NCBI RefSeq assembly: GCF_011008935.1
Contig: NZ_JAAIVJ010000003.1
Span: 310,001 to 374,000 of the forward strand
DNA: 64,000 bases
Source of the DNA: Tabrizicola oligotrophica
GTDB lineage: Bacteria; Pseudomonadota; Alphaproteobacteria; Rhodobacterales; Rhodobacteraceae
Direction: 5' to 3'
Of the stretch, positions 62,399-64,000 are shown piece after piece. The position numbers and the translations under genes are program-made. The notes below the pieces were generated by a model. The model was not told the DNA's origin. It saw only the letters and a program-made list of their open reading frames with translations, and made no database searches. How positions within the stretch are numbered: position 1 is the first letter of the stretch; every line of letters starts with the position of its first letter.

Positions 62399-63156
62399 GT
62401 CTTCTTTCCTTCAAGCCCGAGCCTGCCGCGAAAGCCGTCCAGCCCCGCCCGCAGATCGGCATTCGCCTCGTTCATCGCCGCCCTGAGTGTCGCGTTCAAG
62501 CCGCCTTCGGTGGACAGGCTTTGCAGCGCGGCGCCCAGATGGCCCTTTTCGCCGTTTTCCGGCAGATAACCGCGCAAGACATCGCGGACATAGGCCTGCG
62601 ACTGGTCGGCATCGCCGGTAAACTCGGTCAGCCATGCGGCAGTGGTCAGCACCTGCGCGAGAAAGGGCGAACACAGCGCCGTCGCCCCGAAATGGGCGTT
62701 CAGCGCCACCTCGTCGCGCACGGTAAACACCCGGTTTCTTGCACCGAACAGCATCTCCAGCGCCGGGGACGCCGGATAGACCGGCAGCGGGCAGCCGCCC
62801 GTTGCAATCGGCGGCAGGGGAATGGTGATGGCGATGTCGGTCGCCGGGGCGCAGAGCTTTTGCAGCTTTGCCAGCCCGACATCGACCATCACTGAAATCA
62901 CCGACTGGCCCGCCCGGAAGGGCAAGCCGGTCAGGGCCTCATCGGCAACGCGCGCCAGCAGGCAGAGGATGACAATATCCGCCGCCGCAACCACCTCGCG
63001 GTTCGACGCCACGCGCAGGCCGGGCACGGTTGCCGCAAGCCGCGCTGCGACTTCCGCGTTGCGGTCCGAGACGACGATCTCATGCCCCTGCCCCGCAAGG
63101 CCCTGCACCATCAGCGAGGCAATCTCGCCGGTGCCGATGAAGCCGACGCGCGCCAT
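62395..63156 (-). CDS. NAD(P)-binding reductase, pyrroline-5-carboxylate-reductase-like
   Basis: A 253-residue protein with the ProC layout: a Rossmann domain (MARVGFIGTGEIASLMVQGLAGQGHEIVVSDRN), then a helical C-terminal dimerisation domain (GATALCSPFLAQVLTTAAWL). The usual ProC active-site stretch reads ITIPLPPIATGGCPLPVYP, so it may reduce an imine other than pyrroline-5-carboxylate. Position between an aldehyde dehydrogenase and an amine-oxidising flavoenzyme suggests handling of a cyclic imine intermediate. It overlaps the upstream gene by one base and the downstream gene by four. Confidence 0.8.
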   Translation of the reverse strand: MARVGFIGTGEIASLMVQGLAGQGHEIVVSDRNAEVAARLAATVPGLRVASNREVVAAADIVILCLLARVADEALTGLPFRAGQSVISVMVDVGLAKLQKLCAPATDIAITIPLPPIATGGCPLPVYPASPALEMLFGARNRVFTVRDEVALNAHFGATALCSPFLAQVLTTAAWLTEFTGDADQSQAYVRDVLRGYLPENGEKGHLGAALQSLSTEGGLNATLRAAMNEANADLRAGLDGFRGRLGLEGKKT

Positions 63157-64000
63157 CAGCCGACGGCCTCGTCCCCGTCATCGGCCAGATCGACCCAGAT
63201 CGTCTTGATTTGGGTATACTGGTCATGGGCGTGGATGCCGTTGTCACGGCCGCCAAAGCCCGACTGCTTGAAGCCGCCGAACGGGGTAGAGATGTCACCC
63301 TCGCCGAAGGAGTTCACCGTCACCGTGCCGGCCCGGATCGCCCGTGCGCCGCGGATCGCCTTCTTGACATTGGCGGTAAAGATCGAGGCCGCCAGTCCGT
63401 ATTCGGTGTCATTGGCCAAGGCGATGGCTTCGTCAAAGCTGTCCACCGTCAAGACCGACAGAACCGGCCCGAAGATTTCCTCGCGCGCCTGTTTGGCATC
63501 GCGGGCAACATCCAGAATGGTCGGCTCCACGAACCCGGCATCGGCCTTGCCGCCCATCAGCACCTTGGGGCCTTTGCCAAGGTAGGAGGAAACCTTGTCG
63601 TAATGCGCCTTTGACACCAGTGCGCCCACGCGGTTCACCGGGTCCAGCGGATCGCCCATCGGCCATTCGCGGGCATGGGCATAGATGCGCCCCAACAGCG
63701 CGTCCTTGACGCCCTTCTGCACGATCAGCCGCGACGAGGCCGAGCAGTTCTCGCCCATGTTCCAGAACGCGCCGTTGACGACATGCGCCGCCACCCGGTC
63801 AAGATTTTCGGCATCGTCCAGCACCACGGCCGGGTTCTTGCCGCCCATTTCCAGCGTGACTTCCTTGAGGTTCGACTCGCTGGCGTATTTCAGGAACCGC
63901 CGTCCGGTCGCGGTCGAGCCGGTGAAGCTGACGGCGTCGATGTCCATGTGCCGGCCGATCGGCTCGCCCACTTCGGCCCCGCCGCCCGGCACGACGTTGA
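63156..64000 (-). CDS. Aldehyde dehydrogenase, N-terminal part outside window
   Basis: The visible 281 codons are the C-terminal approximately 60 percent of an NAD(P)-dependent aldehyde dehydrogenase. Present are FNVVPGGG at the edge, VSFTGSTATGRRF, the general-base glutamate in EMGGKNP, the catalytic cysteine in NMGENCSASSR and the EEIFGPVLSV motif. The C-terminal STPFGGFKQSGFGGRDNG and YTQIKTIWV resemble gamma-glutamyl-aminobutyraldehyde or betaine-aldehyde-type enzymes such as PuuC. The true start lies beyond the right edge. First visible gene of the operon with the ProC-like reductase and flavoenzyme. Confidence 0.9.
   Translation of the reverse strand, partial: NVVPGGGAEVGEPIGRHMDIDAVSFTGSTATGRRFLKYASESNLKEVTLEMGGKNPAVVLDDAENLDRVAAHVVNGAFWNMGENCSASSRLIVQKGVKDALLGRIYAHAREWPMGDPLDPVNRVGALVSKAHYDKVSSYLGKGPKVLMGGKADAGFVEPTILDVARDAKQAREEIFGPVLSVLTVDSFDEAIALANDTEYGLAASIFTANVKKAIRGARAIRAGTVTVNSFGEGDISTPFGGFKQSGFGGRDNGIHAHDQYTQIKTIWVDLADDGDEAVG

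Overview
The window is high-G+C, densely packed bacterial chromosome. The mix of an alphaproteobacterial-type PII/AmtB pair, TamA/TamB, UbiG, unfused MnmC/MnmD enzymes, a KpsMTE-type capsule exporter and many small catabolic operons most resembles Rhodobacterales (Rhodobacteraceae). That assignment comes from gene content and protein style only, not from a database search. I see no rRNA, tRNA, CRISPR array, insertion sequence or phage gene, and no gene-free stretch longer than about 265 bases.

Layout. (1) 1-9965, minus strand: a translationally coupled catabolic operon of a ThDP enzyme, hydantoinase/oxoprolinase A and B, a PLP aminotransferase, a uronate-dehydrogenase-like SDR, a DAO-family flavoenzyme, a GcvA-type LysR regulator and a truncated SDR. 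Its only real gap holds a REP-like inverted repeat. (2) 10108-14451: a secreted Gly/Asn-repeat protein, argG, a membrane protein and ilvA. (3) 14455-22990: an AraC-regulated accessory cluster with an SDR, a StyA/StyB-like two-component monooxygenase, a DmpA-type peptidase, a class I glutamine amidotransferase, a cytochrome P450, a glutamine-synthetase-like ligase and a [2Fe-2S] ferredoxin. I read it as a possible pathway that gamma-glutamylates an amine, oxidises it and releases glutamate. It is the best candidate here for an undescribed system. (4) 23161-28545: capsule export genes (KpsD/Wza-like, KpsT, KpsE, KpsM) and UDP-galactopyranose mutase.

(5) 28715-44672: mainly housekeeping genes: aroC, a TerC protein with a structured leader that can mask its ribosome site, a proline iminopeptidase, ubiG, tamA/tamB, a YihY protein, the split MnmC oxidase and MnmD methyltransferase as a divergent pair, a DMT transporter, a lytic transglycosylase and dapA. 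(6) 44746-50839: a DMT transporter, an XRE-cupin regulator coupled to an unusual VOC plus double-cupin protein with overlapping operator palindromes, a YeeZ-like SDR, a methyltransferase, AMP nucleosidase and an HU protein. (7) 50904-61057: a DMT transporter, PBP1A, glnK-amtB, a GYD-domain protein, an operon of mercaptopyruvate sulfurtransferase, aminotransferase and DMT transporter, a glycine-rich membrane protein, smpB and a small K+-channel-like protein. (8) 61058-64000, minus strand: a coupled operon of an amine-oxidase-like flavoenzyme, a ProC-like reductase and an aldehyde dehydrogenase cut by the window edge, which looks like polyamine or amine catabolism.

Functions are inferred from motifs and remembered families. 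Substrates of the catabolic operons are not determined by the sequence.
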